From assembly GCA_025642075.2 (NCBI GenBank), contig JAODUO010000542.1, forward strand, positions 122,501 to 186,500: a stretch of 64,000 nt of DNA, given 5' to 3'. The stretch comes from Ridgeia piscesae (lineage: Eukaryota > Annelida > Polychaeta > Sabellida > Siboglinidae). The notes under the pieces are model-generated. The model was not told where the DNA came from. It saw nothing but the letters and a program-made list of their open reading frames with translations, and did no database searches. Below, piece after piece: positions 63,681-64,000 of the stretch. Both the position numbers and the translations under genes were made by a program. The first letter of the stretch is position 1. Every line of letters starts with the position of its first letter.

Positions 63681-64000
63681 TTGTATGCACGCACACGCGC
63701 ACGTAACTAGTACATGCTCACATATATGTTGCCTTACCCAGCTTTTGAACTATTTTAAATGTTAATTAATAATACTAATAATAACGTTATTGTCCAGTCG
63801 TAGAATGGAGAAACATCTTGCACTTTGGAGGATGCATAAAATAACACAATAATTTAAATCACATCACATAGTAATGCATTTACACAGTAAAATCCTACTG
63901 GTTAATGCTGAACATAAAATAATAGTAAGACATGTAAGGCGTATTAACTAGAAGTACATTCATTGCTACGAAAGGTTAACCAGAAAATTACAATGATAAA
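63681..64000. other. No feature seen at right edge
   Basis: AT-rich unique sequence with a small CACG patch near 63690. Confidence 0.4.

Overview
This is animal nuclear DNA, not prokaryotic DNA. Coding sequence is split by introns with GT...AG boundaries. Most of the window is intronic or intergenic DNA packed with microsatellites, minisatellites, tRNA-derived SINEs, non-LTR retrotransposon fragments and foldback elements. The one clearly identifiable gene is a Wnt gene on the minus strand. Its residues match the Wnt5 subfamily best, and its style resembles lophotrochozoan Wnt5 proteins (mollusc, annelid or brachiopod). The lineage is an inference from one gene and the repeat style.

Gene layout. 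Four Wnt5 coding exons lie at 17475-17216, 6166-5986, 5099-4988 and 4018-3557 (all minus). They join in compatible phases into about 337 residues, from just after the signal-peptide exon to the TGA stop. Introns are about 11.0 kb, 886 bp and 969 bp. A poly(A) signal lies about 145 bp past the stop. The signal-peptide exon was not found and is either beyond 17.5 kb or outside the window. At the left edge a possible last coding exon of an unrecognised plus-strand gene (417-523), with a poly(A) signal at 710-715, would lie tail-to-tail with Wnt5.

Region by region. 1-3.4 kb: left-edge exon candidate and unremarkable DNA. 3.4-17.5 kb: Wnt5, whose large intron carries a 318-bp GT array, a 31-bp minisatellite, two kinds of SINE and a foldback element. 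17.5-32 kb: a LINE 3' fragment next to the first visible exon, CpG-rich stretches at 19.2-20.2 and 26.3-27.9 kb, a 461-bp inverted-repeat element and a roughly 670-bp compound AT/ACGC/AC array. 32.2-34.3 kb: about 74 copies of a 28-bp minisatellite. 37-38 kb: decayed reverse transcriptase. 40-49 kb: a repeat-on-repeat region with an LTR-like family, a nested 1.3-kb foldback element with an identifiable empty site, a 77-bp satellite seeded with a pentamer array, a 22-bp minisatellite and a second SINE copy. 49-64 kb: AT arrays, a promoter- or LTR-like segment at 51.3-51.7 kb, a LINE fragment with an intact YADD motif at 55.3 kb, further foldback elements and a third SINE copy.

No multi-gene system is visible. 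The strongest observations are structural: several unrelated foldback elements (two with YY1-like motifs in their arms), a nested insertion with its paralogous empty site, a minisatellite with a 12-unit higher-order period, and very long CpG-containing alternating purine-pyrimidine arrays. Nearly all long open frames in the window are artefacts of stop-free simple repeats.
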